Below, one piece after another: positions 13,101-25,700 of a stretch of DNA of 64,000 nucleotides. This DNA comes from Monosporascus cannonballus. Taxonomy: Eukaryota > Ascomycota > Sordariomycetes > Xylariales. The first letter of the stretch is position 1. Each line of letters begins with the position of its first letter. The position numbers were made by a program, and so were the translations under genes. The stretch is taken from positions 124,001 through 188,000 of the forward strand of contig QJNS01000060.1 of assembly GCA_004154925.1 (NCBI GenBank). The letters run 5' to 3'. The notes below the pieces were generated by a model. That model had not been told where the DNA came from. It saw only the letters and a program-made list of their open reading frames with translations, and did no database searches.

Positions 13101-14930
13101 TCGACATATAATCGGAAATTACCGTCTTTTTTAGGCATAAATAATATTAATATTTTTACGTCCGTTTTCGAATAACGTATCCGGCTTATTTTCAAAGTTT
13201 TTCGGATATATTTTTCGAATACCTTTTTTTAAACTTCCGAAACAAGGTAAATTAGGCCGAATAAGGGCGTTTTCCCTAAAATCAAATTTATTATATATTT
13301 TGCTCTTAATAATTATAATATCTTTTTCGTTATTTTTTCGGAATATATTCGCCGGAAATTCTTTAAGCATATAAGAAAATCGGTTAACCCCCGTTTTTAT
13401 TATTCCCCGAATTCCTAGATATCTAACTTTTCGGCTAAATTTATTAAATTAACGGTATAAATTTACTTACTAAAAAACGCTAGGTTTGCAACTTTTTATT
13501 TATTAACTTCTTATAACGGTCCGTATATCCATTAACATATAACTATATTTAACAAAATTTTTAATTTATTTATTCCGGGTTTGGATAATAAAAAATCGGG
13601 CATTTTCCCATCGCGACGTATTATCAAATAAATTTGCGTAAATTTTCGTTCGTTTCTGTTATTATTTATTATATTAATACAGATTTCGTAAGCCCTATAA
13701 TCTTTAATATACGCGCCGTTAACGCCGATAAAACCCGGAATATTTACGGAAATTAATTAAAAATTAAACTTTTTCGCCAACTTTCTGCTTACAGTATATA
13801 CCTGTACTCCGGTATCTATATTTATTTATACCGCTATGTCCCCTATATCTTTTTTTAATAAATACCCTTATTTTAAAAGGCAACTTTATTTTAACCGTTT
13901 TATAATTATTAGCCGAAATAAACTAAACGTAAACGTTTATTCCGGCTTATTTTTTGGATTTATATTTAAAGACTAATCTCATTTATCATTATATACTATA
14001 ACGTTTTATACGGTTTTCGGAAATCGGTTTTCGTATGGCCGGGATAACAAGGTTTTCGTATCTTTTTTTAATTTGTAATCCACATTTTTATAACCTGGCT
14101 TTCCATAATTATAATATTTAAATAAGCCTTTATAAAAATTAAGGATATTAAATTATACGGATTTTTTCCGATTGGAATTAAATCGGCGATTACTTACTTT
14201 CCAAATATAAAAACGACCGTGGTCCTTATTATTTTTATGGGGTATCTTTAATTTGTTTTAAGGATTTTTTTCCCGAAAACGTCAAAATAAGATCGTTTAT
14301 CTTTATTAATACCTTTAGCAAAAAATAATCGATTTTTTTTTGCCTTTTTCCAAACATCCTAAAAACGTTTTGTTTTATTTGCTATATTATTAATTTATTT
14401 TAACTTAAAGTTTTTTCGTAACAAGGTTTTTCGTTATCCTAATATTAATTTATAAAAGTAATTAAAAGCAAATCGCTTATTATCCCGATCGTTTTCCGGG
14501 TTAAAAACGTCCGTAAACTTTATTTTATAAATTAGGAACCTTTATTTAACGTACAAATCCAACGGCGATTAATTAGATCACTATTACAATTCCATGAATT
14601 ATTCTTTAAATTTCCTATCGAAAGAATTAAGATTTACGTAATTTTTCTTAATAAAAATCTATAAATCTTTTATTTTTAATTGTTTTTCGTAATTAAAATA
14701 ATTAAATATAACGCAATATAATTGTTACGCGTTTATAATAACAACGTCTATATGGCCTATAACTCATTAAATATAAATAAAGGTATTTTGCCCTGGCTTT
14801 TCGGCGTAAATTTCTGTAATAACTTTTATTTAATTTTCTTTTAATCGATATAAGTTCGGAGAATTTCGGGCAATTATAACGTAATATTCGTTTATCCCCT
14901 TTAGGCTTTTGCCACGATATCATAATTAAT
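10150..14930 (-). pseudogene. gag-pol of element E, heavily RIP-damaged
   Basis: The clearest parts are the RT palm around 13,060-13,140 (MPKKDGNFRLYVDYKGLN, very typical of gypsy elements) and the preceding RT segment at 13,131-13,370 in another frame. The catalytic YLDD reads YLNK at about 12,799-12,811, so both aspartates are gone. The gag zinc knuckle near 14,080-14,130 reads YYNYGKPGYKNVDY: every Cys and His ligand is now Tyr, each explained by one transition. A gag fragment lies at 14,702-14,923. RNase H and integrase are inferred from position only. Confidence 0.75.
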
Positions 14931-15363
14931 TTATAAAGTTTTACTTTTTTAATTTATATTATTATTTATTATTCGGCCAGTTATCGGAGTAATTCCGAAT
15001 ATTATTTGTTTTATTAACGAATAGTTTCCAAAATCTGGTTATTATGAAAATATTTAACTTTTTTTATTTTAAATTTCGAAATACGTTCGTTATATTACGT
15101 TTATTTTCCGCCCGTTTAATTAACGGTTATCGGGACGTATCTTTATTATATATGTAAAATAATTCGGGATTTTAAAGATTATAGTCCTTTACCCGTTACA
15201 ACTTCGTAATAAGTTTTTTGGTTTATTCCCGTACCGTAATCGATCGTTCGTCGATTAGGTTCCGATCGGCGATTTTTTCGATTAATAACTTAAGTTCGTT
15301 TTATTATCGGCGAACTTTACTTTTAATAATTATCGCGTTATATTCTATAGCAAATGGAAAAAT

Positions 15364-15569
15364 TGTAAAATAATGGATAGCTATAAGCTGGATAAGGTGA
15401 TTTCCGACCAATCGTAAAACAAATTCCAAAAAATAAATATATTAAGTTATTTCTATCTGGCGTTTCCCACTAGATGCCAGATGGTGGATTTATATTAATA
15501 AGTGGGTCGTTGGCTGATCGATAGCTGGTCCGTTACCAGCCTAATCCTTCTAGAGGCTGTATTTTCACA
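15364..15569 (-). repeat. LTR of element E (5' LTR in element orientation)
   Basis: The sequence runs from TGTAAAATAATGG to TATTTTCACA, 206 bp, and pairs with 8,202-8,408. It is followed directly by the duplicated AATAA and then by the continuation of copy D. Confidence 0.85.
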
Positions 15570-17399
15570 AATAATTACAAAAGTTTATAAGCGAAATACG
15601 CTAACAAAAATAACAAATATAATAACTTTAAAAGTTATGTTCAAAAATATAAATACAATTTAATAAATTTTAAAAAAAACAATTAACAAAATGTATTTTG
15701 TATAAAAAATAGCAAAATAATAAAGTGCTAAAATATGAAAAAAGACTTCAAAAAAGCTTTAAATATAACGATAAACGTTATGAATAATCTTATTGCATTA
15801 AATAGTACAACTGAAAAATATAAATAGATTATAATAATTAATTGCCAAATTATAATTGAGAGTTCAATTATAATTAATATCAGTATTAAATGTAAAGCGT
15901 TATAAGAATATAAAATAAGACTTATAATTATTATTATATCGAAAAGTACAGATTATTTAAAATAAAACAAGATTTAAATAGCAAGTTTACTTCTTCAAAA
16001 TTTTTATTTAAAACTGATAGTGTAAAATGGCTCTCGATATTACTTTACTTCAGAATAACTATATAGCTTTTTAAATAATATTTAGAAGTCTATTAACGTA
16101 ATATTATAATTAACAAATAATTTAAATTAGAGGTGCTCAATGTTTTATTAATAAACTAAATTTAAAAAACAAAACGTTTAATATATAATTAAGAATAATC
16201 ATAATTACAAATAAAAAATATAAGAAATATTTATAATTTAACAAAATAAAACTTAAATAGTATATAGAAAAAGGAAACAATTTATTATTTTTATTATTAA
16301 AATAGAATTACATTAATTAAATAACAACTTCTAATTGGGCTACGGAAATTAAAGAAACTTAAGCAATATATTATTTTTAAATTACCAAGCGTGAGATTTC
16401 TTCAACAAAGGACAAATATATAATTACTAAAATATAATAAATAAAAATATAAAATAATATTTAGAAACAGTTCTATTTTAAAGTTCTCACCTTATTTATA
16501 CTTTTAAGAAGTATCAATGACACATTTTTAAAGAAATATCTGGAAATTGAGAGGCGAAAGACATTCGATTAGATTTTGAAAGTTCGTTATAATATATCTT
16601 ATATTGTTCGTACATTTAAAATAATACAAAATAGCAATTTAAAATGTTTTGTTCATAATTAAATATTTCTATCAAAAAAATATCAATTGTATTATTTTGA
16701 ATCACGAGATTAAAGGTTTAAATTTATAAAGTGCAAAAGTAATATATAATATTTAATTTTAAAAATAAGTTTTTTTTTAAAAAAAATAAAACATATTTAT
16801 CAACAGTTTTGAAAAGGGAATTTAAATTATTACAATAGTAAATTAAATTAATAAAAGTCCTTAATATATGCAGACATTATTTTACGCATAATAAATTGTA
16901 TATTATAAAAACTTTTAAATATATTTAGTGTATATTATTTTAATGATATCGAAAATAATCTAAAAATTGAAAATCAGTAACTAAAATCACGTAAAATGTT
17001 TTTAAATTTACTAGTACGTTATACTTTGAGTTGATATTAAAAGAAATTAATGTGATATGTATGGATATATGATGTATAATATATTATTTATTAAAAATAC
17101 ATTAAAATAAAAAATATATAGATTATTATAATCATCAAAAATTAAATATTCATTATACTTATAACATATAAAATTCTTTAACATTTATTAGTTGTTATAA
17201 AACGCTAAGTCGAAATTAAAACAGAATTATTATACGCTTAATTAATTTCATTACAAAATTAAATAAATTTTTAAAACTATAGAAGCGCTCAAACAACTTA
17301 AAAGTTTATTTATTTACGAATTAATATTAATTATATGATTCAATATGCACTGTTAAATTAAAAAGCATACTTTAGATTGTTACGGCATTGTTTACTATA

Positions 17400-17699
17400 A
17401 GAGCTCTGGTATATATACAGCTGTAAGCACTAGGATGATCACCATACTTGCGATTATTCCACCGCTCATTTGCTCTAGTAGCGTAATAGTATGGTGTAAA
17501 TATAACGCGGAAAATATGTTAAATATAATACTAAAATACCTCAATAAATAAAACAAATTATAATTTGTTATATTTTTATAAAAACTAAAAAAACAATTTG
17601 ATAACGGTATTTTAAATAAAAACTTTATAAGGATTAGTGGAATAATCGCAATGGTGGCAATCAATCTAGTACTTGCAGCTGAATATATACTAGAGCTCT
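17400..17699. mobile_element. 300-bp MITE with ~65-bp terminal inverted repeats
   Basis: The left end (AGAGCTCTGGTATATATA...) and the reverse complement of the right end (AGAGCTCTAGTATATATT...) match over about 65 bp. They share CAGCTG and TGCGATTATTCCAC. Eight-base flanks TTACTATA (17,392-17,399) and TTACGATA (17,700-17,707) differ at one position, so an 8-bp target-site duplication is likely, as made by hAT-type transposases. The ends are richer in G+C than the surrounding copy D, so it probably arrived after D had been mutated. The 90-codon minus-strand open stretch across it is a by-product of the repeats. It has no transposase and would depend on one elsewhere. A MuDR-type origin is an alternative. 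Confidence 0.75.
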
Positions 17700-19788
17700 T
17701 TACGATAGACCAAGCCGTAATACGTTTAATTATAACTATAAAATTTACGAAACGATAATTATAATAAGCAAAAAAAGTAACAAAGTTCCATATCTTTATT
17801 ATTTTTAAAAAAGATTAAACAATAATGAAACGAATATTTTAAATATATAATCAAATTTCGAACAGCACAAATAAAATTAAATGTATAACTTTTCATATTA
17901 TTTTTAAAAATTGTGATATTTATGCCAAATTATAATAATATGTATTACTTTAAATTGTGTTCACTAAAAGAAATATTCTATCAATTTTTAAGAATTATTA
18001 AGAAGCTTTAATAAATTATGTATATTAATATTAATTATATAAATATCGAAATATTAATAGTTTATATAAATAGTGTAAAATATTTAGTATTTTTGTAAAA
18101 AGAAAAGAACTAATTTAACAATTTTAACAGAAATAGGAATTTTGTAATACAGTTAAAACGTAACGGTATATATTTTTATAGAACATTATTATTAACTTTA
18201 TTGTTGAGTTTTCCATATTTAGATATTTAGTAATGAAAATATTTTATAACAATATTTTGAAATATTTCCATAATTTTATATAACCTTCTGTTTTTAACGT
18301 ACTAAAAAGAATGTGACTATGAAAATATAACATGCATTTTTTAATAAACTATTATTGTATATTGATTGTTAAATAAAATTATATTCGATAAAAAATTAAT
18401 ACCTTTTACAAACTTAATAAAACACTTTAACGCAAATCGGAAGATATAATACATTAATTAATATATTTAAATTATAAATAATCGAAGAAATAAAACCATT
18501 AAATTAAGTCTTAATAACATATGTATAATATTGGGTTAATTATAGAAGCTATAAATAAACTAAAATGTGTTTTATGATATAACTAATTTAAAACGTTCAT
18601 GAATATAAAGCAATATATAAAGTTTAAATAAACTTAATTTGAATTTTGTATTTAATATTTATAATATTATCTATAATTGATTTATTAACATTACAATATA
18701 ATTTAGGTAAAAAGGAGTTAATAATTGTACTAAGAAATAAAAACCGTATTACAATGTTTATAAAATTAAATAAATAAATATTATCACAAAAGAGAAATTA
18801 AATAAAATTGGTTCTCGAAAAGTCAAATTGACTTTATTACCAAAGAATGTAAAACAATGTAATAAAAAGAATAATTTCACATATATCGCTATAAATAAAA
18901 TTTATAAAACTATTTTAAAAGCAAATTACTAAATAAAGTGTTTCTCGAAAATTAAATTCCATTCCATTTTTCGTATTTCTCTTTTTAAATAAATAATAAA
19001 CACGATTACGATTATGGAGAACAAGATAATATAAAAACGGAAAACACAGGTATATATGAAATAAAAATGAATATTTAATATGTAAAGAAACGGGTTTATT
19101 CGGTACTCAATTAAAAACCTGTTTAAATTTTGAAAGTGTTTAAAAACCGGAAGAAAGTCTTTTAAATACTTAATATTTATTAAAATAATGTAATTTTTAA
19201 TTGTATGAGAAATAACGTTTTAACTAATACGTTATAAAAACCTGGTTTATACTCTAACCGAAAGCCAATCAATAATATTTACGATTTTTAAAACTTAAGC
19301 CTTTGCTACTGTATAAATTTTAATATATGTTAAATCGTTGTATGCATTTAAAAATTAAACGGTGCGGTTAAAAGACTTTATACTTGATATTTAATCTTAT
19401 TATTGTTAATAATAAATTCAACATAACTAAACAAAAAACTGAAATAAAATCAGTTCTGTAATTAATTTTTATTGTTTTATACAATAGGTTTCGGTTATCT
19501 AATAAGTATTTATAAATATAAAAACGCTAATAAATTTAGATAACTATTCATAACTGATATATTTCTTAAAACGGAATACCCTTTTTAATACATAATAAAT
19601 ACAACCTTTGAAAGAATAAAAAATAGAAAAACCTTTTGACTCTCTTTATTTTAATTTAGATTAATTAAACTATAGTTTTGCATCGTTTCACGTGAACGAC
19701 GTTAAGAGATACGAATTAATATAATTAAAAAACGAAAACCTTAAAAGAAAAACAATTTTAGGACAATCTTTTTAGGAAAAAGAAATTT

Positions 19789-20101
19789 GTATTACTGCCT
19801 TGCAAATTACGGCTTTCAAGAACGGTCGTAATAGAAATAACCTTAGAAACCCAAAATATTAAATTACAAAATAAATTACCAACTTACTATTAATAAACTA
19901 ATAAGTAAGGTTAAATATATATATTGATTATGTTCATAATTTAAATTATATTACCTTATACGATAATCTTGTCATCCAAGATATTCTCGATATTATAACA
20001 CGCAATTAAGTTATCTTATTACTTAAATTTTTACGATATTTTTACTGACATAAACTGGTACGACTTAGATTTAATTATTGGTTAAATCTCTAGCCGTTAT
20101 A
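19789..20101 (+). repeat. 3' LTR of copy D (family 1, shortened)
   Basis: This is a mutated LTR of the type seen at 5,481-5,888, starting TGTATTACTG and ending AGCCGTTATA. It is about 95 bp shorter in the middle. The 40 bp before it match the primer-tract region before A's 3' LTR, so it is a 3' LTR and the element lies to its left. Confidence 0.75.
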
Positions 20102-22083
20102 TTTAATATTTATATATATATTTATTCTCAAGATACATATTGTAAATTGCTTGCCTAAATTCTAATATTTCGTAAGTTATAATATTTAACTTTACAGAGG
20201 TAATTACGGCATGTAAGACTTATTACCGTCGAAATTCGTTATCAACTATGCTTTAATCAGCTTTAAAATACAGCCTTACACAATTAAGACATAATCTATT
20301 TTAATCGTAAATATTAGATGTAATATTTATCGTATGCATTATATCGAATAGTAGTTTTTCATATATTTAGCTTAGCCTAAAAATAAAGTTTCAATCTCGA
20401 TGCACTTTATATGTTACGTATTAATATTAAATACGATGGATATGTATAATTCTTATAATACTTTTATCTATAAAAAATTGTGCTAATTTTTCTGTATATT
20501 TATAGATAAAGTGAACGACCTCTATGTTAATTAGTAGAAAAACGCCATTAATATTTATATCGATCATTTTCTAAAGATCAATTTATTAGAACAATTATTG
20601 AATTTTTTCATATAAAAATATTATTAATCTACTTCAAAAAAAATATAATTTTAAATTGACTTTGTGAGCGAAAACTAGTATATAACATTATAGATACTTA
20701 TTAACTAAATAATTAAAAGCAAAATTACATTAATAACTCTTTTTATAGTATATATCAAGAAACAATAAATAAAGGTTATAGATTGTTAATGATAAATCTA
20801 TTCTTAATATATCGATATTTAATATTATGCTAAAATCTAAAGCGATTAAGAGGTTATATAATTACCAATTTAAAAGCATTGAACAAGATTATTGCACTAT
20901 ATCTTTATTCATTAGTATATATTCGGATAATTATTTTTCGGCTAAGAGAAAAACGTTATATAATTACAATTAACGGTTTATCATTTTTATTAAATCTTTT
21001 TGATTAGCAAAGATTATTGCAAAATGATTATCGCTTTTTAACAGAACTTATCGTTTTTAATTTTACATTAATAAATTTCTTTAATTACTTAATTTTCGTT
21101 TTATAATTTTTCGCTTAACGTTTCGTTTCTTATTAGTAATATGATAAAACATATTTTAATAATATTGTTCTTTTTAATACGAATCTTAAAAATTACCTTA
21201 ACTATTTACGCATTATTTTGAATTTCGTTTAAAAATATTGTTTTTGTATTTTTCTTAAATAGATTATTTATTAGTTATTCGGTAAATATATTCTATAACT
21301 TTGAAATTAATATTACCACTATATTTGTAACGTTTAATAAATTAGACATTATTCACAAAGGCTAATATTTTATAATTCAATTTATAGTAGACAATTACAG
21401 CTATATAACAGGCTTCTTACGTAAATACGTAATATAATAGTACCAAAAAGTGTAATTTTAATCGTTATTCATATTGAACTATTTATTGACATTATTACAT
21501 GAAATTATCCCGAGACCTTAAATAATAAAAACAAAAACATAATGCGTTAATTTTTCGATATAAAAAAGATGAAACGCGAAGTATTTCATAATTTCAATTT
21601 ATATCTTAGCGACAATTAAATCCTTAAATATCATTATTGCAATTAAACCATTTTCAAAAATATTGATATCTTTAAGATCAAATATTTCGGCATTATTATT
21701 TTTTACTTTAATATTTTATAAAAATATGAAAATATATTAATAAACTGTACTTTGCATTTATTTTATTTTGCTAAGTTTTTATTATACTAAAAGAGGCTTA
21801 TAATATAATAGAATTTGAGGTTATATAATATATATCAATGGTTTATAATTAATTGATATATTATGAATTTATAAATACTTTTATCATTTTCATAAAAAAA
21901 AGTTACATTAAATACGATTAAATAAAATTAATTTAATGGCGATAACATGATTCAGTTATGTATATAATTCAAAACCGTATTTATATATCTTTTTTAAATG
22001 ATCAAGCTATAAAACTGACAAGGGCTCGCAAGGCCTTTATACGCACTTACGATTTACGTTCAAGGCTTAGATTATTCTAATTC

Positions 22084-22503
22084 TGTTACAGGAACAGGGG
22101 TTCCTGTCTCCAGGAAACCTACTTATGGGGCCTAGTGCGAATTTGTTACGGGTAAACCCCGGGCAAGAAAGCTTGGCCCGTTAAGTGATTTAAATAATTT
22201 AAATAATTTGGACCAGATTACATAAATTATATACATCCACGATATTTTCACTTTAAGCAATTGGGATATATAATAAATCAGGTTTTTATGTAAATAACAT
22301 TTATTTAATTTTGGCTCCTTAATTATTAATTTAAGCTTTTAATTTAAAAGTAACTATATCGTTTTTTAATTAAGGGAAAAGTATTTTAATTTTTTTAACA
22401 AATAAATTATTAAATTATTTTTTGCTTTATTATTAACTGTAAATTAAGATTTATTTCAGATATTGCTTCTATTTCGAAGTGAATATATAATAGGTTTATT
22501 ATA
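22084..22503 (+). repeat. 5' LTR of B1
   Basis: The LTR runs from TGTTACAGGAACAGGGG to TTTATTATA (originally ending TACA, as in the 3' copy). The first ~180 bp (U3) match the LTRs of B1's other end and of F but not those of B2. The last ~240 bp are shared by all family 2 LTRs. Confidence 0.9.
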
Positions 22504-22789
22504 TTTTAATAATTTTTTAATTAATAGCCGATAAATGATTTACCGCCCAGTTGCGGTATAAACTTTTTTGAACTTAATATAGGAAATAATATAGGACGAT
22601 ATTCAAAAAATAAATAATATATCCGATTCCCGTTATTAATTAATAAAGAATTAATAACCAAATTAAATAAATTACCTTTTATCGAAAAAGTTCTTTAATT
22701 AATTAAGAATATAACTTTACTTATTATTTGATTTTAAACAAGTTCTTTTTCCTTTTAACTCTAGTAATAGTTTTTACCCGTAAGGGAAA

Positions 22790-25700
22790 TAATTAACGTA
22801 TAAGGAGTTAAGATAAGTAAGGATAAGGAAAAATACCTAGTTGAAAAACAAAAAAAAAGGTACCAAAGCGTTTAATTAAAGAAAAAGAACTTATTATAGA
22901 AAAACGATTAGACTTTTTGGCCTAAAAAGTTAAAAGCTTTAAAAAAGAAAATATTCGGTTCGCCAAAGAAAGGAAACCGGCTTTTCCGCAATTCGGCTTA
23001 CTTAAAAGACGGAATTAAAAAAATAATTTCTAACCGCTTTTATTTAAAAAGGAACAACCATAACAATAAAAAGCTTTGATTCTGCTATTATTTGGCGCAA
23101 ATCAATTACGAAAAGGAATTATGCCGCCTTCCAGTTACCACGGAATACCGGACGTTAAAAGTTATAAACCAATTCCCCTTAAACCTTATAATAGATTTAT
23201 TAACGTAAAAGGATTTTTAATACAGGCAAGCCTTTATTTTAAATTTTATAAAAGCTTTTTAACGGAAAATTATTAAAAGGTAATAGTTATTTTTTAGTTA
23301 ATTACCCGAAAAGTTTTTTTATAATTCGAACCTATTATAAAAGATTATTTGCAAAATTATTCCGATAAATTTTCGGATATAATTAATTATATTTTCAGCA
23401 AGTCTAAATATTTTAAAGAAAAAATATAAACATTATTCGGAAACCCAAGTAAAAAATAATATGTAATTAAATAATTTTATTTTTTGTTAAACTAAGTTAA
23501 TATCCGAATATATAACCGAATTTCATCGTTTAGTAGTTATTTTTAACTTATTAAAAACGCGTTATTTTATCCTTATTATGATAGCTTAAAGCTTTAGATT
23601 AAGGATAAATTATATATAAAACCTAAAATAGGATCTTTTGCAAAATATATAAATAAAGGTATTATCACCAACCGACGTACTTTTAATCGATATTTCGAAA
23701 AAAAGGGACCGGCAAACGAAATAACAATAAAAGCTCCAATAACCGAATTAAGAAAAATAGGGGCAAACCTTAAAAGGAAGCAAATTCCGTTTCGAAAAAA
23801 CCTAAAAAAAACAAATCCAAAGTAAAATATTTCAATTGTGGTAAAAAGGGGTATTTTAAAAGCAAATATCGTTTCTTTACTAAAAGAGATTCCAAAAAAG
23901 GAAAAATTCCTTAATTCCAGAAAAAAATTAAGATAATTAAATAAGAAACTGATAATAAGGCAAAAAAAAGAAAAAAGAATTAGTTTAATTTCTTTTTAGC
24001 CAGAATTTACTATTACTATAATTATTCAAATCTAAAACGATATCCCAAAATACAAGAATTATCTTATTTATTAGGACTTTAAGGTTAAAGCCTATAAATA
24101 TTACCTAGGATAAACGGCTTTTAAAATAACTATAGAATTAGGATACTAATATCACCTTAATTCCTAGAAATATAAGATGCATATAAAGGACGGTTAGTTT
24201 CGACTAGATATTAATAATTATAAATAATTTTTTTGGAAATTTTATAAGCTTTTAAAATATATTATTTACCGAAAAACACCACCAGTAAACTTTTACGACC
24301 TCCTACATTTTACCGTTTATTACCGCAACGATTATCTTATTTATTTTAAAACCAAAAAAATAACGACTTTTAGCTTAAATAAGACGAAAAAATACCTACC
24401 GAATTAAATAACGCATGCAGATATACAGAAACCCCTTAATGGCCAAAATACCTTAAGTCTTATTATTTACATCCTAATTCAAAACGGAATCGGAAGGTTA
24501 TATCGTAAGGATATTTATGTTATACCTTAACGCTTTATATTTAATACAAACTCCTAAATATAGGAATATTTCCCTCGGAGGTATACCTTTCCGACCTTAT
24601 AACTCAGAAAATATAAAACCAAAAAAAAAAACCAAAAAAAAAAGAAAATTATTATTTTCGGATATTAATTGGGTAGAAAAATATGGTACAAATACCTAGA
24701 CGACCATTATACCAAATACGCGGCGAAAAAAGCTCGAAAATAAAAACGCCTTTTGGCAAATAAACCATACTAATCAAAAAATAACAAAGGCCTTCGAAAA
24801 TAAGGTATTAAAAAGTCTTAATATATAAGATCTTATGTAAAGCAAACAAGAAATTACATAGCTAAATCAAGATTTTTTTTATAATACAAACATAAAACGT
24901 TTAAAATTATAATTAACTTAAAAGTAAAAAATAATTTTATCTTTTTTATGATAACAAAAAAGCATCAGATTTCTTGAAAATACAAATTAAGATTTTATAA
25001 ATTACGTACAGTAGACGGAAATTTATTTATATACGAAAACGAACGAATTTTTCAAAAAATTAAAGAACTTTTAGTACGGATTTAAAGATACCAAAAACGG
25101 ATTTCGCTAAATATTACCGATATTTCCGCATACGACATTATCCTAGGAATACCTTAATTCAGATTTAATAACTTACGTATCAACTGGAAATATCAAATAT
25201 TTTTATAATAAAATAAGCCATGCGAAAAGAATAACCAAAAAATTTACTATATTATTAAAAAAATTTAAATTATAAATTAAACCTCCATAATACCACTTAA
25301 ATATTAATAATTTAAAACATTATTTAAGAATAAAGAAAATTACGAATTATCACCATATAATTAATAAAATTATAAAATACTTATTAAGAAAAAATACTAT
25401 CTTAAACTTTATAAGACTTACTATATAAACCTTGATAAATTAAAGGCTTTATAAAAAAGTATTTAATTTAACTTAAAAAATATATTTAACCCTTTAATTC
25501 TCCCGCAGGATACCCCGTCCTTATGGTACCAAAAACTAAGGATAAAAATCAAAAAATTAATAAAAATAAAGATCTGGTTTTCAGAAAAATAATCGATTAC
25601 AAACAATTAAATGATATCATGATTAAAAACGGATATCCTTTAACCCTTATAAATACGTTGAAAGAGAACGCTAATAAAACAAAATGATTTACTATACTTA

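Larger units (their letters stand above)
8202..15569 (-). mobile_element. Ty3/gypsy family 3 element E, inserted in copy D
   Basis: A complete but RIP-damaged 7.4-kb retrotransposon is oriented to the left. Paired LTRs (8,202-8,408 and 15,364-15,569) are flanked by the 5-bp duplication AATAA at 8,197-8,201 and 15,570-15,574. The sequence of copy D runs on across the insertion, which confirms both ends. On the minus strand the order is gag (zinc knuckle near 14,100), RT (about 13,400-12,750), then presumed RNase H and integrase. A plus-strand frame at 9,052-9,850 is antisense to pol. Its orientation is opposite to all other retrotransposons here, and its LTRs are unrelated to theirs. Confidence 0.85.
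5889..20101 (+). mobile_element. Ty3/gypsy family 1 copy D, interrupted by element E and a MITE
   Basis: D is a very AT-rich copy of the same family as A. Stretches of D align base for base with A: 7,018-7,400 with A's gag and zinc knuckle, 7,980-8,100 with A near 975-1,060, and 15,580-15,650 with A near 1,200-1,260. The last two show that D is continuous across element E (8,202-15,569). Its RT motif would lie near 16,930 but is lost (YFND in place of YLDD). The 3' LTR is at 19,789-20,101 and is preceded by a primer-tract-like sequence similar to A's. No 5' LTR is seen next to 5,889, so A may have inserted into D's 5' part. The first part, about 5,889-6,870, contains a repeat shared with 44,570-44,760 and is only doubtfully D. 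Confidence 0.65.

Noticed and set aside
17395..17664. 89-codon minus-strand hydrophobic open stretch that looks like a membrane protein
   Set aside because: It coincides with the inverted repeats and AT-rich centre of the MITE; the hydrophobicity comes from AT-rich codons.
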